Below are positions 51,962 through 63,081 of a stretch of DNA of 64,000 bases, piece after piece. Position 1 is the stretch's first letter; each line of letters begins with the position of its first letter. A program made the position numbers and the translations under genes. Source of the stretch: Xanthobacteraceae bacterium (GTDB taxonomy: Bacteria; Pseudomonadota; Alphaproteobacteria; Rhizobiales; Xanthobacteraceae); NCBI GenBank assembly GCA_022844485.1, contig JALHLQ010000001.1, forward strand, positions 372,001 to 436,000, written 5' to 3'. The notes under the pieces were generated by a model, which searched no databases, had not been told where the DNA came from, and saw only the letters and a list, made by a program, of their open reading frames with translations.

Positions 51962-53809
51962 TCAGGACGAGAACTCCGTCTCGTGGCCCAGGATGTCTTC
52001 AGCTTCCGGGTTCAGAGGCTTTGCCGCATGCTCGGGGCGGGTCAAGGGGACCGGCCGCACCGCCGGCCGATGGAGCACGTCGACCCCCGCCATCAGCCCG
52101 CCCGCTTGCTGCAACGCAAGGCGCTCGAGATCGCGTTTGCGCACGTCCTCTTCCACCTCCCGCGCGCGATCGGGCGATAGACCCAGACCTTCGAGCGCTC
52201 GGCGCCCAAGCATCATTGCAGATTCGAAGGTTTCGCGGATTTCATAATCGACGCCTTGGCCGATCAGTTCGAGCGTATGCGGGCGGTCGTAGGACCGCGC
52301 ATAGATCTTGGTGCCGGGAAATTGGGTTTTGACGAGATCGACGATCTTCGTCGCGCTTTCGCGGCCATCCACGCAAACGGCGATCAGCCGCGCCGGAGCG
52401 GCCCCCGCGGCGCGCAACACGTCGAGGCGCGTGCCGTCGCCGTAATAGATCTTGAAGCCGAACTCGGCCGCATTGCGGATGCGCTCCGCATTGTTGTCGA
52501 TCGTCGTGATATCGATGCCTTCGGCGAGCAGAATCTGCGAGACGATCTGCCCGAAGCGGCCGAAGCCGATGACGAGCACCGATCCTCTCGCGTCACCGAA
52601 ATCGTCGGCGTCTTTGGAAGGGCGTCGACTGACGCGTCGCAGCGCCAGATCCGTGATCATCGCCGTCGGCGGGCCGAGCAGCATCGTGACGGCGGCGATC
52701 GCGGAGAGCACGCTGCCTTGTTCGCGGCTCAGCACGGCAACGGAAATGCCGAGCGGGATGAGCACGAAAGCAAATTCGCCGGCAGCGGTAAGCACGGAGC
52801 CGGCCCGCAGCGCTTCCGCATCGCGCGCACAGGTGCCGCGAAAGAGGACCCACACGATGGCAAGCTTCAGCGCCGTGATGATCAGAGCCGCAATGACGAT
52901 CAGCAGGAGATTGGTCCACACCGCATTCATGTCGATCACCATGCCCACGCCCATGAAGAACAAGGCGAGCAGAAGACCACGGAAGGGCTCGATGTCGGCT
53001 TCCAGTTCATGCCGGTAGCTCGACTCGGCAAGCAGCACACCCGCGAGAAAGGCGCCGAGGGCCATCGACATGCCGGCCGCCTGCATCAAAAGCGCCGTGC
53101 CCAAAACGAGCAGCAGAGCGGCGGCAGTCATGACCTCGCGCGCGCCGGTATTGGCGAGCAGACGGAAGCCAGGATTCAGGAGATAGCGTCCGGCAAGGAC
53201 CACCGTACCGATCGCGCCGCCGATCTTCGCCACCGCCCAGAGTGCGTCCGAAAGGCTCGTTTGCGCGCCTGCGAATGGTGCGAGCAGCGGCAAGAGTGCG
53301 AGCAGGGGCACAATCGACATGTCTTGAAAGAGCAGAACGGCAAAGGCACGCTGGCCATAGACCTGCTGCAGGTCGCCCCGCTCTTCGAGCAGCCGCAAGG
53401 CGATGGACGTGGCCGACATCGCAAGCGCAAGCCCGGCGACGATCGCGCCGCGCCATTCGAGCAAGCCGAGAAGGAAGGCGAGGCTTCCGATGACCAGCGC
53501 GGTCAGCACAAGCTGGGCTGCACCGAAGCCGAATATGTCGCGTCGCATCTCCAACAGGCGCGAAAACTCGAGTTCGAGGCCGATCACGAACAGCAGCAGC
53601 ACGACTCCCAGTTCGGCGAAGAACAGAACCGTCTGTGGGTTGCTGAAAACCCCAAGCCCGTGCGGCCCGATGGCGATGCCCGCGCCGATATAGGCCACGA
53701 TGGCCGACAGCCGGAGCCAGCGTGCGAGCGGAACGCTGACCACGGCCGCCACCAGCAACACCAGTATCAGCACCAACAGGCCGACTTCATCGGAATGGGA
53801 ATTGTTCAT
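51962..53809 (-). CDS. CPA2 family cation:proton antiporter with RCK domain (Kef type)
   Basis: 615 residues: about 12 membrane helices in the first 390 residues (LRLSAIVAYIGAGIAIGPHG; GVVLLLFVIGLELEFSRL), then a TrkA-N nucleotide-binding domain from about 408 (GSVLVIGFGRFGQIVSQILL; TTIDNNAERIRNA). KefB/KefC relatives are K+ efflux systems gated by glutathione adducts; gshA 5 kb away is consistent with such control but no KefF/G subunit is seen. Divergent from the PAN-domain gene. Confidence 0.9.
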   Translation of the reverse strand: MNNSHSDEVGLLVLILVLLVAAVVSVPLARWLRLSAIVAYIGAGIAIGPHGLGVFSNPQTVLFFAELGVVLLLFVIGLELEFSRLLEMRRDIFGFGAAQLVLTALVIGSLAFLLGLLEWRGAIVAGLALAMSATSIALRLLEERGDLQQVYGQRAFAVLLFQDMSIVPLLALLPLLAPFAGAQTSLSDALWAVAKIGGAIGTVVLAGRYLLNPGFRLLANTGAREVMTAAALLLVLGTALLMQAAGMSMALGAFLAGVLLAESSYRHELEADIEPFRGLLLALFFMGVGMVIDMNAVWTNLLLIVIAALIITALKLAIVWVLFRGTCARDAEALRAGSVLTAAGEFAFVLIPLGISVAVLSREQGSVLSAIAAVTMLLGPPTAMITDLALRRVSRRPSKDADDFGDARGSVLVIGFGRFGQIVSQILLAEGIDITTIDNNAERIRNAAEFGFKIYYGDGTRLDVLRAAGAAPARLIAVCVDGRESATKIVDLVKTQFPGTKIYARSYDRPHTLELIGQGVDYEIRETFESAMMLGRRALEGLGLSPDRAREVEEDVRKRDLERLALQQAGGLMAGVDVLHRPAVRPVPLTRPEHAAKPLNPEAEDILGHETEFSS

Positions 53810-53944
53810 TGCTCAGGTTCCATTTTCGCCGCAAACGGGGGGCGCCGGAAGAACACGCCAGGTCAGGAGGGATGCGCCATGGACTCCGGGGCCCGCGAGC
53901 GGCAAGTTGGCCCGGTCTCGAATCGCAATCAACCTGCGGCGGCT

Positions 53945-54487
53945 ATGCGGCCTTCTCTCGTCTTGCGTCTCATTGTGTGCCTTGGGCTGCCGCTGGGGGC
54001 GGTCCCCGCGGCCGCCCAGTGGGGGGTTGACCGACCGGGCGGCGACTACGCCCATGCTATCGTGCGCTCTGGTGACCCGGCATCCTGCTCGGTCCGGTGC
54101 GAGCGCGACCCCCGCTGCCGGGCCTGGAGCTTCTCGTTTCCGACGACTCAGCTTCCGGCGGTCTGTTGGCTGAAATCGCAAGTGACACCGCGCGTGCCGA
54201 ACCCGTGCTGCGTGTCGGGCGTGAAAGGCGCTGCGGTGCTCGAGCCGCGCGAGCCGACCTTCGAGATGTCGATCGATCGGCCGGGCGGCGATTATCGTCA
54301 CTTCGACATCCCGCCCGATCCGGCCGGCAAGGTCTGTGCCGATGCCTGTCAGAACGATCCGCGCTGCCGCGCCTGGACTTATGCTCGCCCGGGCTATCTC
54401 GGTGCAGGCGCAGCACGCTGCTATCTGAAGGACCGCATTACGCCGCCGCGCCGCAGCCCCTGCTGCGTCTCCGGCGTGGTGCGGTGA
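53945..54487 (+). CDS. Secreted tandem PAN/Apple-domain protein
   Basis: 180 residues: signal peptide (SLVLRLIVCLGLPLGAVPAA) followed by two near-identical PAN-like repeats, each starting [ST/V]DRPGGDY.H and containing CS.RCERDPRCRAWSFS or CADACQNDPRCRAWTYA, then CWLK/CYLK, P...PCCVSGV. Six cysteines per repeat suggest disulfide-stabilised periplasmic modules that bind carbohydrate or protein. The ATG at 53945 gives a clean signal peptide; an ATG at 53879 with AGGAGG upstream would add 22 residues. Confidence 0.8.
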   Translation: MRPSLVLRLIVCLGLPLGAVPAAAQWGVDRPGGDYAHAIVRSGDPASCSVRCERDPRCRAWSFSFPTTQLPAVCWLKSQVTPRVPNPCCVSGVKGAAVLEPREPTFEMSIDRPGGDYRHFDIPPDPAGKVCADACQNDPRCRAWTYARPGYLGAGAARCYLKDRITPPRRSPCCVSGVVR

Positions 54488-54513
54488 ACCTTCCCGCCAA
54501 GCTGCTGCCGGAT

Positions 54514-55938
54514 TCAGCCAGTCCCGCCGACCGTGATCCGATCCATGCGGAGCGTCGGTTGCCCGACGCCCACGGGAACGCCTTGACCACTCTTGCCGCA
54601 GGTGCCGATTCCGGGATCGAGCGAGAGGTCGTTGCCCACCATGCTGACCCGATGAAGGTCGGTCGGGCCATTGCCGATCAGCATGGCACCCTTTAGCGGC
54701 GCCCCGAGCTTGCCGTCCTCGATCCGGTAGGCCTCGGTGCATTGGAAAACATACTTGCCGGACGTGATGTCCACCTGGCCCCCGCCGAAACTCGCGGCGT
54801 AAATGCCGCTTTTCACCGAAGCGATGATCTCCCGCGGATCGTGCGAGCCCGCCAGCATGTAGGTATTGGTCATCCGCGGCATGGGCACATGCGCATAGCT
54901 TTCGCGCCGGCCATTGCCGGTCGGACGCATATTCATGAGCCTCGCGTTCTGCCTATCCTGCATATAGCCGACGAGGACACCGTCCTCGATCAGTAAGGTG
55001 CGGTTGGTGGGCGTTCCCTCGTCATCGATGGAGAGGGACCCGCGCCGCCTGGCGATGGTGCCGTCGTCCACCACGGTGACGCCTTTCGCGGCGACGCGCT
55101 GCCCCATAAGGCCGGCGAAAGCGGAAGTCCTCTTGCGGTTGAAATCACCCTCGAGGCCATGTCCTACCGCCTCGTGCAGCATCACGCCGGGCCAGCCCGG
55201 CCCGAGCACGACATCCATTTCGCCTGCCGGCGCCGGAATCGATTGGAGGTTCACCAGGGCCTGCCGCACGGCTTCATCGGCTGCGCCCTGCCAAGCCCCT
55301 GTTGCGATGAACGCCGCGTAGCCCTCACGCCCCCCGAAGCCGTGGCTCCCGGTCTCCTGGCGCCCGCCCTCCCCAGCGACGACAGACACGTTCACGCGCA
55401 CGAGCGGCCGTACATCGCGATAAATCGCCCCGTCGGCCCGCACGATTTCGACTGCCTGCCACGATGCCCCGAAGGTGACCGAAACCTGCCGCACGCGCGG
55501 ATCTTTCGTCCGCGCATAGGCATCGATTTCCTGCAGGAGCTTCACCTTCGCTTCAAAGCCGGGCTCGCCGAGCGGATTGTCTTCGCGGTAGAGGCGGACA
55601 TTGGAGCGCGGCGGCGGCTCGGCATAGCTCCCGGAGTAGCCGCCTTGCACCGCGCGCACGGCATCGGCGGCGCGCGTGAGCGCCTGCTCCGAGACGTCTG
55701 AGGCATGAGCATAGCCGACGGCTTCGCCCTTCACTGCGCGCAAGCCGAATCCTTGCGCCGTGTCATAGTTCGCCTGCTTCAAGCGGCCATTGTCGAAAAC
55801 GAGAGCCTCGGACTGCCTGTATTCAAGAAAAAGTTCGCCATCGTCTGCTCCGTCGAGACCGTGGGCGATTTGGCGCTCGACGGCCGCGCGGTCGAGCCCG
55901 GCGCGGTCGAGAACGGAGGTTGGGGCAGCTTCTGACAT
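54514..55938 (-). CDS. tldD: Metalloprotease TldD
   Basis: 474-residue TldD subunit, which with TldE forms a protease that trims unfolded or modified peptides. The zinc motif HEAVGH is near residue 256 (MLHEAVGHGLEGDFNRK) and the third ligand Cys is in GTCGKSGQGVPVGVGQPT. N-terminus MSEAAPTSVLDRAGL. The tldE partner is not in the window. The ialB gene lies 62 nt upstream on the same strand. Confidence 0.94.
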   Translation of the reverse strand: MSEAAPTSVLDRAGLDRAAVERQIAHGLDGADDGELFLEYRQSEALVFDNGRLKQANYDTAQGFGLRAVKGEAVGYAHASDVSEQALTRAADAVRAVQGGYSGSYAEPPPRSNVRLYREDNPLGEPGFEAKVKLLQEIDAYARTKDPRVRQVSVTFGASWQAVEIVRADGAIYRDVRPLVRVNVSVVAGEGGRQETGSHGFGGREGYAAFIATGAWQGAADEAVRQALVNLQSIPAPAGEMDVVLGPGWPGVMLHEAVGHGLEGDFNRKRTSAFAGLMGQRVAAKGVTVVDDGTIARRRGSLSIDDEGTPTNRTLLIEDGVLVGYMQDRQNARLMNMRPTGNGRRESYAHVPMPRMTNTYMLAGSHDPREIIASVKSGIYAASFGGGQVDITSGKYVFQCTEAYRIEDGKLGAPLKGAMLIGNGPTDLHRVSMVGNDLSLDPGIGTCGKSGQGVPVGVGQPTLRMDRITVGGTG

Positions 55939-56000
55939 GGCGGTGTTCCTTGTGCTGCCTTCAAGATAGGCCGGGAGAACCTGGTTGCGAGAGGGCCCTC

Positions 56001-56540
56001 TCAGGGCAGCTTGTCGAACCCCTCGCCGAAGCCCTTCAGGCTCATCGGGATGCCGATCCCCTCTTCCGGAGTCTGGAAGATGATGAAAGTGGCTTGCTGG
56101 CCCATGCGCATCTGCTTCATCAGGTTCTCGTCCATGATGACTTCGGCGACGCAGCCGTTCGGCAGGCATCGCACGAAGCCTGCTTTCCCGATGTCGGCCT
56201 GATCGATTTTGAGACCCAGGCCGGATGGCAGCAGCACGCCAAGAGGACCGAGCACACGCATGAGCCGGCTCTTTTGATCGGCGGTCTTCAGCACGATCAC
56301 AGTCAAGCCGACATTCGGCCGGTCTTCCGCGGTGACGCTCTGGATCAAGGCGCATTGTTCGCCTTGTGCGCCGGGCGGGGTATCGCAACGCACTTGCCAG
56401 TCGCCATGCACGGATTTCACTGCGCCTTGCGCGAAAGCAGCCGTGGCTTGAGCGAGATGACCCAGGACAATCCCGCCGAGCAGCGTTGCCAAGGCAAACA
56501 GTCTTAGGCTGTGCGTGTTGAACCGAAGTCGTTGCATCAT
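56001..56540 (-). CDS. Invasion-associated locus B (IalB) family protein
   Basis: 179-residue exported protein with signal peptide (LFALATLLGGIVLGHLAQAT) and the IalB fold: VHGDWQVRCDTPPG, EQCALIQSV, GFVRCLPNGCVAEVIMDE and ATFIIFQTPEEGIGIPMSL. The four cysteines probably form two disulfides. Widespread in Hyphomicrobiales; function outside Bartonella is unknown. ATG pair at 56540/56537 with CAGGAT upstream. Confidence 0.9.
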   Translation of the reverse strand: MMQRLRFNTHSLRLFALATLLGGIVLGHLAQATAAFAQGAVKSVHGDWQVRCDTPPGAQGEQCALIQSVTAEDRPNVGLTVIVLKTADQKSRLMRVLGPLGVLLPSGLGLKIDQADIGKAGFVRCLPNGCVAEVIMDENLMKQMRMGQQATFIIFQTPEEGIGIPMSLKGFGEGFDKLP

Positions 56541-56927
56541 ACGATCCTGAATGACGTTGCGGCCGGCCCCAAAGCTAAGCCGAATCGAAGCGTCGCTGAG
56601 CCTCGCGCTGGCCGAGGTCTTGCGTACATCGCAAGCCCGCGCTGTCAAGCCGACCTGACCGTCATGTCCGATGGCTCGGGACGGAGCGGCATCGCCGGCC
56701 CGGTGCGACATCGCCCCCGCGCACCCGCGCTGGAATTGCACAAGGCACGTTGCGACTGGGGCGGATTTGTGGTTTGAGAACCCCGCCGATGATCTGTCCG
56801 CTGGACCGGGTGGTTTCCATCATCTCAGGAAGCGCGAACGCAGGCTCTTTCACATTCGTAACGCTGAATGTATGAAAGGCGGCCGGAGCGAACGAATGTT
56901 CCGACGAGATAGGAGCTAGAGACGACG
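56541..56927. other. ialB-ctaC divergent intergenic region (387 bp)
   Basis: No credible gene; open frames here lack family similarity. On the ialB side a TTGACA (minus strand, 56648-56643) is followed by the dyad CTTGCG-TACAT-CGCAAG at 56619-56635. On the ctaC side CTTTCACATTC (56847-56857) and GAATGTATGAAAG (56866-56878) make an imperfect dyad whose arms also give TTTCAC-17-TATGAA, a weak promoter candidate about 45 nt before the ctaC ATG. AGGAG precedes ctaC at 11 nt. Confidence 0.5.
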
Positions 56928-57779
56928 ATGCAGGTGCTCTTGCGGTTGAACCGTGTCCTGATTGCGCTGGCCCTGATCGGCGTGACGGCAGGAGAGGCTC
57001 TTGCGGGCCTTGGCCAGCCCTCGCCCTGGCAGCTTGGAATGCAGCAATCCGCCGCCCCGGTGATGGACGAAATCATCTGGTTCCATAATTTTCTGCTCTG
57101 GATCATCACCGCCATCACGCTGTTCGTGCTGGCCCTCCTTGTTTACGTGATGATCCGCTTCAACGCGCGCTCAAATCCCGTGCCGACCCGCACGAGCCAC
57201 AATGCGGCCATTGAGGTGGCCTGGACCGTACTGCCGGTGCTGATTCTCGTAGCGATCGCCGTCCCCTCCTTTCGTATCCTGTTCCACCAGCTGACGATCC
57301 CTCCCGCCGATGTCACCGTGAAGGCGACTGGAAAGCAGTGGTTCTGGACCTATGCCTACCCCGACCAGAAATTCGAATTCGATTCCCTTATGGTGGCTGA
57401 GAAGGACTTGAAGCCCGGACAGCCGCGCCTGCTTGCGGTGGATAACGAGGTCGTTGTGCCGGTCAACAAGGTGGTCCGCGTGCAGGTAACCGCGGCGGAT
57501 GTTGCGCATGCCTTTGCCCTGCCGTCCTTCGGCCTCAAGATCGACGGTTATCCCGGCCGGCTGAATGAGACCTGGTTTCGGGCGACGAAGGAGGGGGTCT
57601 ATTACGGCCAGTGCTCCGAGCTCTGCGGCAAGGATCACGCTTTCATGCCAATTGCAGTTCGCGTCGTCAGCGAGCGGGACTACGCCGCCTGGCTCGAACA
57701 GGCCAAGAAGCGCTGGGCGATCAATGATGATGGAGACGCCGCGAAGATCGCGGCCTCCAGCGAGCGCGCAACGCAATAG
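56928..57779 (+). CDS. ctaC: Cytochrome c oxidase subunit II
   Basis: 283-residue CuA subunit of the aa3-type oxidase. Signal sequence, two membrane hairpin helices (FLLWIITAITLFVLALLVYV; VLPVLILVAIAVPSFRI) and a periplasmic cupredoxin domain with the CuA ligands in DVAHAF and YGQCSELCGKDHAFM. It accepts electrons from cytochrome c. First gene of a cta cluster; SCO1 about 44 kb upstream should supply its copper. Confidence 0.96.
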   Translation: MQVLLRLNRVLIALALIGVTAGEALAGLGQPSPWQLGMQQSAAPVMDEIIWFHNFLLWIITAITLFVLALLVYVMIRFNARSNPVPTRTSHNAAIEVAWTVLPVLILVAIAVPSFRILFHQLTIPPADVTVKATGKQWFWTYAYPDQKFEFDSLMVAEKDLKPGQPRLLAVDNEVVVPVNKVVRVQVTAADVAHAFALPSFGLKIDGYPGRLNETWFRATKEGVYYGQCSELCGKDHAFMPIAVRVVSERDYAAWLEQAKKRWAINDDGDAAKIAASSERATQ

Positions 57780-57787
57780 ACAGATAA

Positions 57788-59425
<1,638 letters not shown>

Positions 59426-59501
59426 GGCCTTGGACCTCGCAGGATGCGGCGTCGTGAGCCGCATCAGCTTCCAGTGAACCAGGACGCGGAACGACTGTTC
59501 T

Positions 59502-60461
59502 ATGTCAGTGATCAGCGAAGGCGGTTTCTCTCATGTGACGCCGGCAAAGGTGAGCGCCAAGCCCAGCATTGCGACGGCTTCGGATTTCTTTGCCTTGATG
59601 AAGCCGCGCGTCATGTCGCTCGTGGTCTTTACCGCGCTCGTCGGCCTGATCATGGCGCCGGCGTCAGTTCACCCGGTGATCGGCTTCACGGCGCTGCTTT
59701 GCATCGCAGTCGGCGCCGGCGCGTCCGGCGCGCTGAACATGTGGTACGACGCCGACATCGATGCGGTGATGATGCGCACGGCGCGCCGCCCGATCCCAGC
59801 AGGCCGGGTGCTGCCCGGCGAAGCCCTGGTATTCGGCGCGACGCTGGCGGTCGGCTCGGTCGCGGTACTCGGTCTTCTGGTGAATTGGGCCGCAGCCGCG
59901 CTGCTTGGCTTCACGATCTTCTTTTACATCGTGATCTACACGATGGGCTTGAAGCGCTCGACGCCTCAGAACATCGTCATTGGCGGCGCAGCCGGAGCAT
60001 TCCCGCCGATGATAGGCTGGGCGGCGGTGACCGGCGATGTCGTCCATCCTGTTCCACTCGTTCTCTTTTGCATCATTTTCTTTTGGACACCGCCGCACTT
60101 CTGGGCGCTGTCGCTGTATCGCGCCGATGATTACGCCCGCGCCGGAGTTCCGATGCTTCCCGTGGTCGCCGGCGAAGAGGAGACCCGTCGTCAGATATCG
60201 ATCTATTCGCTCGTCTTGGCGCCGATCGGTGTTGCGCCTTGGCTGCTTGGCTTCGCGGGGCCCGCTTATGGCGCGATCTCGGCGCTGCTTGGCGCCTTGC
60301 TCGTCGGGTTTGCCTTCAAGCTACGGCGGGATCGCACCGATCAGGCGGCCAAACATCTCTTCGCTTTTTCCATTCTCTATCTTTTCCTGCTCTACGCTGC
60401 GCTTCTCGTCGAATATGGGTTTGGCGGACGCAGCCTCGTCGAGTTCGGGTTGCATGGATGA
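59502..60461 (+). CDS. ctaB: Protoheme IX farnesyltransferase
   Basis: 319-residue UbiA-family membrane prenyltransferase that makes heme O for the oxidase. Signature loops: [20 protein letters not shown] (allylic diphosphate binding), and [26 protein letters not shown] segment before the second loop [20 protein letters not shown]. Starts with ATG at 59502, 76 nt after ctaD. Its end overlaps the next small gene by 8 nt. Confidence 0.96.
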   Translation: MSVISEGGFSHVTPAKVSAKPSIATASDFFALMKPRVMSLVVFTALVGLIMAPASVHPVIGFTALLCIAVGAGASGALNMWYDADIDAVMMRTARRPIPAGRVLPGEALVFGATLAVGSVAVLGLLVNWAAAALLGFTIFFYIVIYTMGLKRSTPQNIVIGGAAGAFPPMIGWAAVTGDVVHPVPLVLFCIIFFWTPPHFWALSLYRADDYARAGVPMLPVVAGEEETRRQISIYSLVLAPIGVAPWLLGFAGPAYGAISALLGALLVGFAFKLRRDRTDQAAKHLFAFSILYLFLLYAALLVEYGFGGRSLVEFGLHG

Positions 60462-60621
60462 GCGGCGCGACGATAACGGTATCGTGCTTACGGAGGAGCA
60501 GCTCCGCCGTCGGCGGGCCCGCTCGATTGCGATTGCCATGGTGCTGGGAGCGCTTGTCTTGCTGTTCTATGTGGTGACTGTCGTGAAGCTCGGACCCGGG
60601 GTCCTCAATCGGCCGCTATGA
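60454..60621 (+). CDS. CoxF-like small membrane protein in cta cluster
   Basis: 55-residue protein: an acidic/basic N-terminus ([16 protein letters not shown]) and one membrane helix ([20 protein letters not shown]) ending [11 protein letters not shown]. Short proteins of this form lie between ctaB and ctaG in alphaproteobacterial oxidase clusters; they are presumed small subunits or assembly helpers. The ATG overlaps the ctaB stop by 8 nt and the gene ends 9 nt before ctaG. Confidence 0.85.
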   Translation: MDERRDDNGIVLTEEQLRRRRARSIAIAMVLGALVLLFYVVTVVKLGPGVLNRPL

Positions 60622-60630
60622 CCTGACATC

Positions 60631-61236
60631 ATGAATCAACACGCTTCCATGCTCGCCCACCGCAAGGCGCAGCGACGCGACCTCGTCGTGGCAAGCCTCG
60701 CCGGGGCCTTTGTCGCGCTCATGGTCGGGCTCTCATATGCCGCTGTCCCGCTTTACGACTGGTTCTGCCGCACCACCGGTTTTGGCGGCACGACGCAGGT
60801 GTCGACCGGCGCGCCGGGCCGCGTGCTTGACCGCGTCATGACGGTGCGCTTCGACGCCAATGTCGCACCCGGTCTGCCGTGGCGGCTTGTCCCCGAGCGC
60901 AACACGATCGACGTCAAAATCGGTGAAGTGGTCACCGTGCATTATACCGCGATTAACCAGTCGGCGCGCGAGATCGCCGGCATTGCGTCCTACAACGTCA
61001 CACCGCTGCAATCGGGCGGCTACTTCCACAAGATCAACTGCTTTTGCTTCACCGAGCAAACGCTGAAACCCGGCGAGCGGCGGGAATGGGCGGTGGTGTT
61101 CTATATCGATCCGTCACTGGCGGACGATGCGGAGCATAACGGACTCACCAGCATGACACTGTCCTATACAGTATTTGCGGTGCGCCAACCGGAGCCGCCC
61201 GTGGCCGACAGGCGCCCGGCACCAGGACGATCGTAA
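60631..61236 (+). CDS. ctaG: Cytochrome c oxidase assembly protein CtaG/Cox11
   Basis: 201 residues, one N-terminal membrane helix ([20 protein letters not shown]) and a periplasmic domain with the copper-binding CFCF in [15 protein letters not shown]. It delivers copper to the CuB site of subunit I. Positioned between the small membrane protein and ctaE, as usual. Confidence 0.96.
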   Translation: MNQHASMLAHRKAQRRDLVVASLAGAFVALMVGLSYAAVPLYDWFCRTTGFGGTTQVSTGAPGRVLDRVMTVRFDANVAPGLPWRLVPERNTIDVKIGEVVTVHYTAINQSAREIAGIASYNVTPLQSGGYFHKINCFCFTEQTLKPGERREWAVVFYIDPSLADDAEHNGLTSMTLSYTVFAVRQPEPPVADRRPAPGRS

Positions 61237-61280
61237 TCGGGACAGGGGAGCGCGCTGGATACGCGCGAACGGAGAGCGAC

Positions 61281-62126
61281 ATGGCCGACGCACACGCGAA
61301 GAAGCACGATTATCACCTGGTCGATCCGAGCCCTTGGCCGGCGATTGGCGCTGTCTCGGCCTTTATCCTCGCAGTCGGGTTGATCGCATGGATGCATAAG
61401 ATGTTCGCTGGCGCGGCGTTCGTCTTCGCCATCGGCGTGCTCGGCATCGTCTATACGATGATTGGCTGGTGGCGCGACGTGATCCGCGAGGCCGAATACG
61501 AAGGCCATCACACGCGTGTGGTGCAGCTTCACCACCGCTACGGCATGATCTTGTTCATTGCTTCCGAGGTGATGTTCTTCGTCGCCTGGTTCTGGGCCTA
61601 TTTCAACGTCGCGCTTTTCCCTGTCGACGTGCACCAGGTTGCACGCACGGATCTGCTGGGCGGCGCCTGGCCTCCGAAGGGAATCGAGACCTTCGATCCC
61701 TGGCACCTGCCGCTCCTGAATACGTTGATCCTCTTGACCTCGGGCACGACAGTGACCTGGGCGCACCACGCGCTCCTGCACAACGATCGCCAAGGCCTCA
61801 AGTGGGGACTGATCTGCACGATCATCCTCGGCGTACTTTTTACCATCGTGCAGGCCTACGAATACGGCCACGCTGCTTTCAAATTCTCCGGCCACATCTA
61901 CGGCGCGACCTTTTTCATGGCGACCGGCTTCCACGGTGCTCACGTCATCATCGGGACGATCTTCCTGATCGTGACGCTCGTGCGCGCATTACGCGGTCAC
62001 TTCACGCCCAAACAACATTTGGGCTTCGAGTTTGCGGCGTGGTATTGGCACTTCGTGGACGTCGTATGGCTGTTTCTGTTCGCCGCCATTTACGTGTGGG
62101 GTGCGGGTTCAGCCGCGGCGCACTGA
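61281..62126 (+). CDS. ctaE: Cytochrome c oxidase subunit III
   Basis: 281 residues with seven membrane helices. Motifs: [62 protein letters not shown] and [16 protein letters not shown]. It stabilises the catalytic core and proton uptake. 44 nt after ctaG. The DUF983 gene that often follows in related genomes is absent; a terminator and SURF1 come next. Confidence 0.96.
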   Translation: MADAHAKKHDYHLVDPSPWPAIGAVSAFILAVGLIAWMHKMFAGAAFVFAIGVLGIVYTMIGWWRDVIREAEYEGHHTRVVQLHHRYGMILFIASEVMFFVAWFWAYFNVALFPVDVHQVARTDLLGGAWPPKGIETFDPWHLPLLNTLILLTSGTTVTWAHHALLHNDRQGLKWGLICTIILGVLFTIVQAYEYGHAAFKFSGHIYGATFFMATGFHGAHVIIGTIFLIVTLVRALRGHFTPKQHLGFEFAAWYWHFVDVVWLFLFAAIYVWGAGSAAAH

Positions 62127-62192
62127 GTTTCAGAGATACTGAATTTCTCGAGACAGAGTTCAGGGATTGATGTGCAGGGATAGTGGGGGAAG

Positions 62193-62224
62193 GGGGCGGC
62201 CTTCATTGGCCGCCCCTTTCGTTT
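62193..62224 (+). terminator. Intrinsic terminator between ctaE and SURF1
   Basis: GGGGCGGCC (62193-62201) and GGCCGCCCC (62208-62216), 9 bp around TTCATT, followed by TTTCGTTT. It should end most ctaC-ctaE transcripts before SURF1. Confidence 0.85.
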
Positions 62225-62260
62225 CAGTCATGGACTGTGTCGATCCGATCGAGGCCCTTC

Positions 62261-63001
62261 ATGACTGCGACACCTAAGACCGGGCGGAGGCACCTCGCCG
62301 TCCCGCTGATGGTGACGATCGCCGTGCTCCTCACGCTGCTTGCGCTCGGCTTCTGGCAACTCGAACGCAAGCACTGGAAGGAAACACTGATCGCAACCTT
62401 GCATCAACGCTTGTCGCAACTGCCTGTACCGCTCCCCGCGCCCGCGGAATGGCCGCGTCTCGACCGTCAATCCGCCGAGTTCCAGCGGGTCAGCTTCACC
62501 GCACAATTTCCGGGGGATGAGGCGCTTGTGTACACGCCTGGGTCCCGGCTATCCGGCATTGCGGGCGCCGGCTATTGGGTGCTTTCACCCGCGCGTCTAG
62601 CCAATGGCGGCACTGTCGTCGTCAGCCGCGGATTCGTGCCCGACGGCCAGCAAAGCAAGGCCCCTGAGCGCGCGCTCACTGGACCGCTCACGGGGACAGG
62701 CGTCCTGCGCTGGCCGGAAGAGCGCTCGATTTTCATGCCTGCCGATAATCCAGCCAAGAACCTGTTTTACACCCGCGATCCCGAGGCTATCGCGGCGGCG
62801 AAAAACTGGGGTCCCGTCGCCCCATTCTATGTCGAGCTTCAAAGCCCCGCGCCGGTATTGGGCCAGCCGCGCATCGGGCGGCTCGACCCGCAGCTTCCAA
62901 ATAACCATCTGCAGTATGCCTTGACCTGGTTTGGTCTGGCCGTCGGCTTGGTGATCGTCTTCCTGGTTTACGCCCGCGGCCGCTCACGACCGGAAGTTTA
63001 G
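62261..63001 (+). CDS. SURF1 family cytochrome oxidase assembly protein
   Basis: 246 residues with N-terminal (LMVTIAVLLTLLALGFWQLE) and C-terminal (ALTWFGLAVGLVIVFLVYAR) membrane helices flanking a periplasmic domain (GYWVLSPARLANGGTVVVSR; GLTGTG-type loop; NNHLQYALTW). It helps insert heme a into subunit I. The ATG at 62261 with GAGG 7 nt upstream is preferred to the frame start at 62183, which would run through the terminator. Confidence 0.93.
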   Translation: MTATPKTGRRHLAVPLMVTIAVLLTLLALGFWQLERKHWKETLIATLHQRLSQLPVPLPAPAEWPRLDRQSAEFQRVSFTAQFPGDEALVYTPGSRLSGIAGAGYWVLSPARLANGGTVVVSRGFVPDGQQSKAPERALTGPLTGTGVLRWPEERSIFMPADNPAKNLFYTRDPEAIAAAKNWGPVAPFYVELQSPAPVLGQPRIGRLDPQLPNNHLQYALTWFGLAVGLVIVFLVYARGRSRPEV

Positions 63002-63081
63002 CGCCGCAAACCAAATCTGCGTCGTTTCCTTGTGCGGCACGGCCGGTTTCGACTACTGTCCGCCCGCCAAAGAGGGTAGCT

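Noticed and set aside
52256..53944. Long plus-strand frame extending the PAN gene backward through the antiporter
   Set aside because: Gln/His/Arg-rich translation antisense to the Kef-type antiporter; the PAN protein begins with its own signal peptide.
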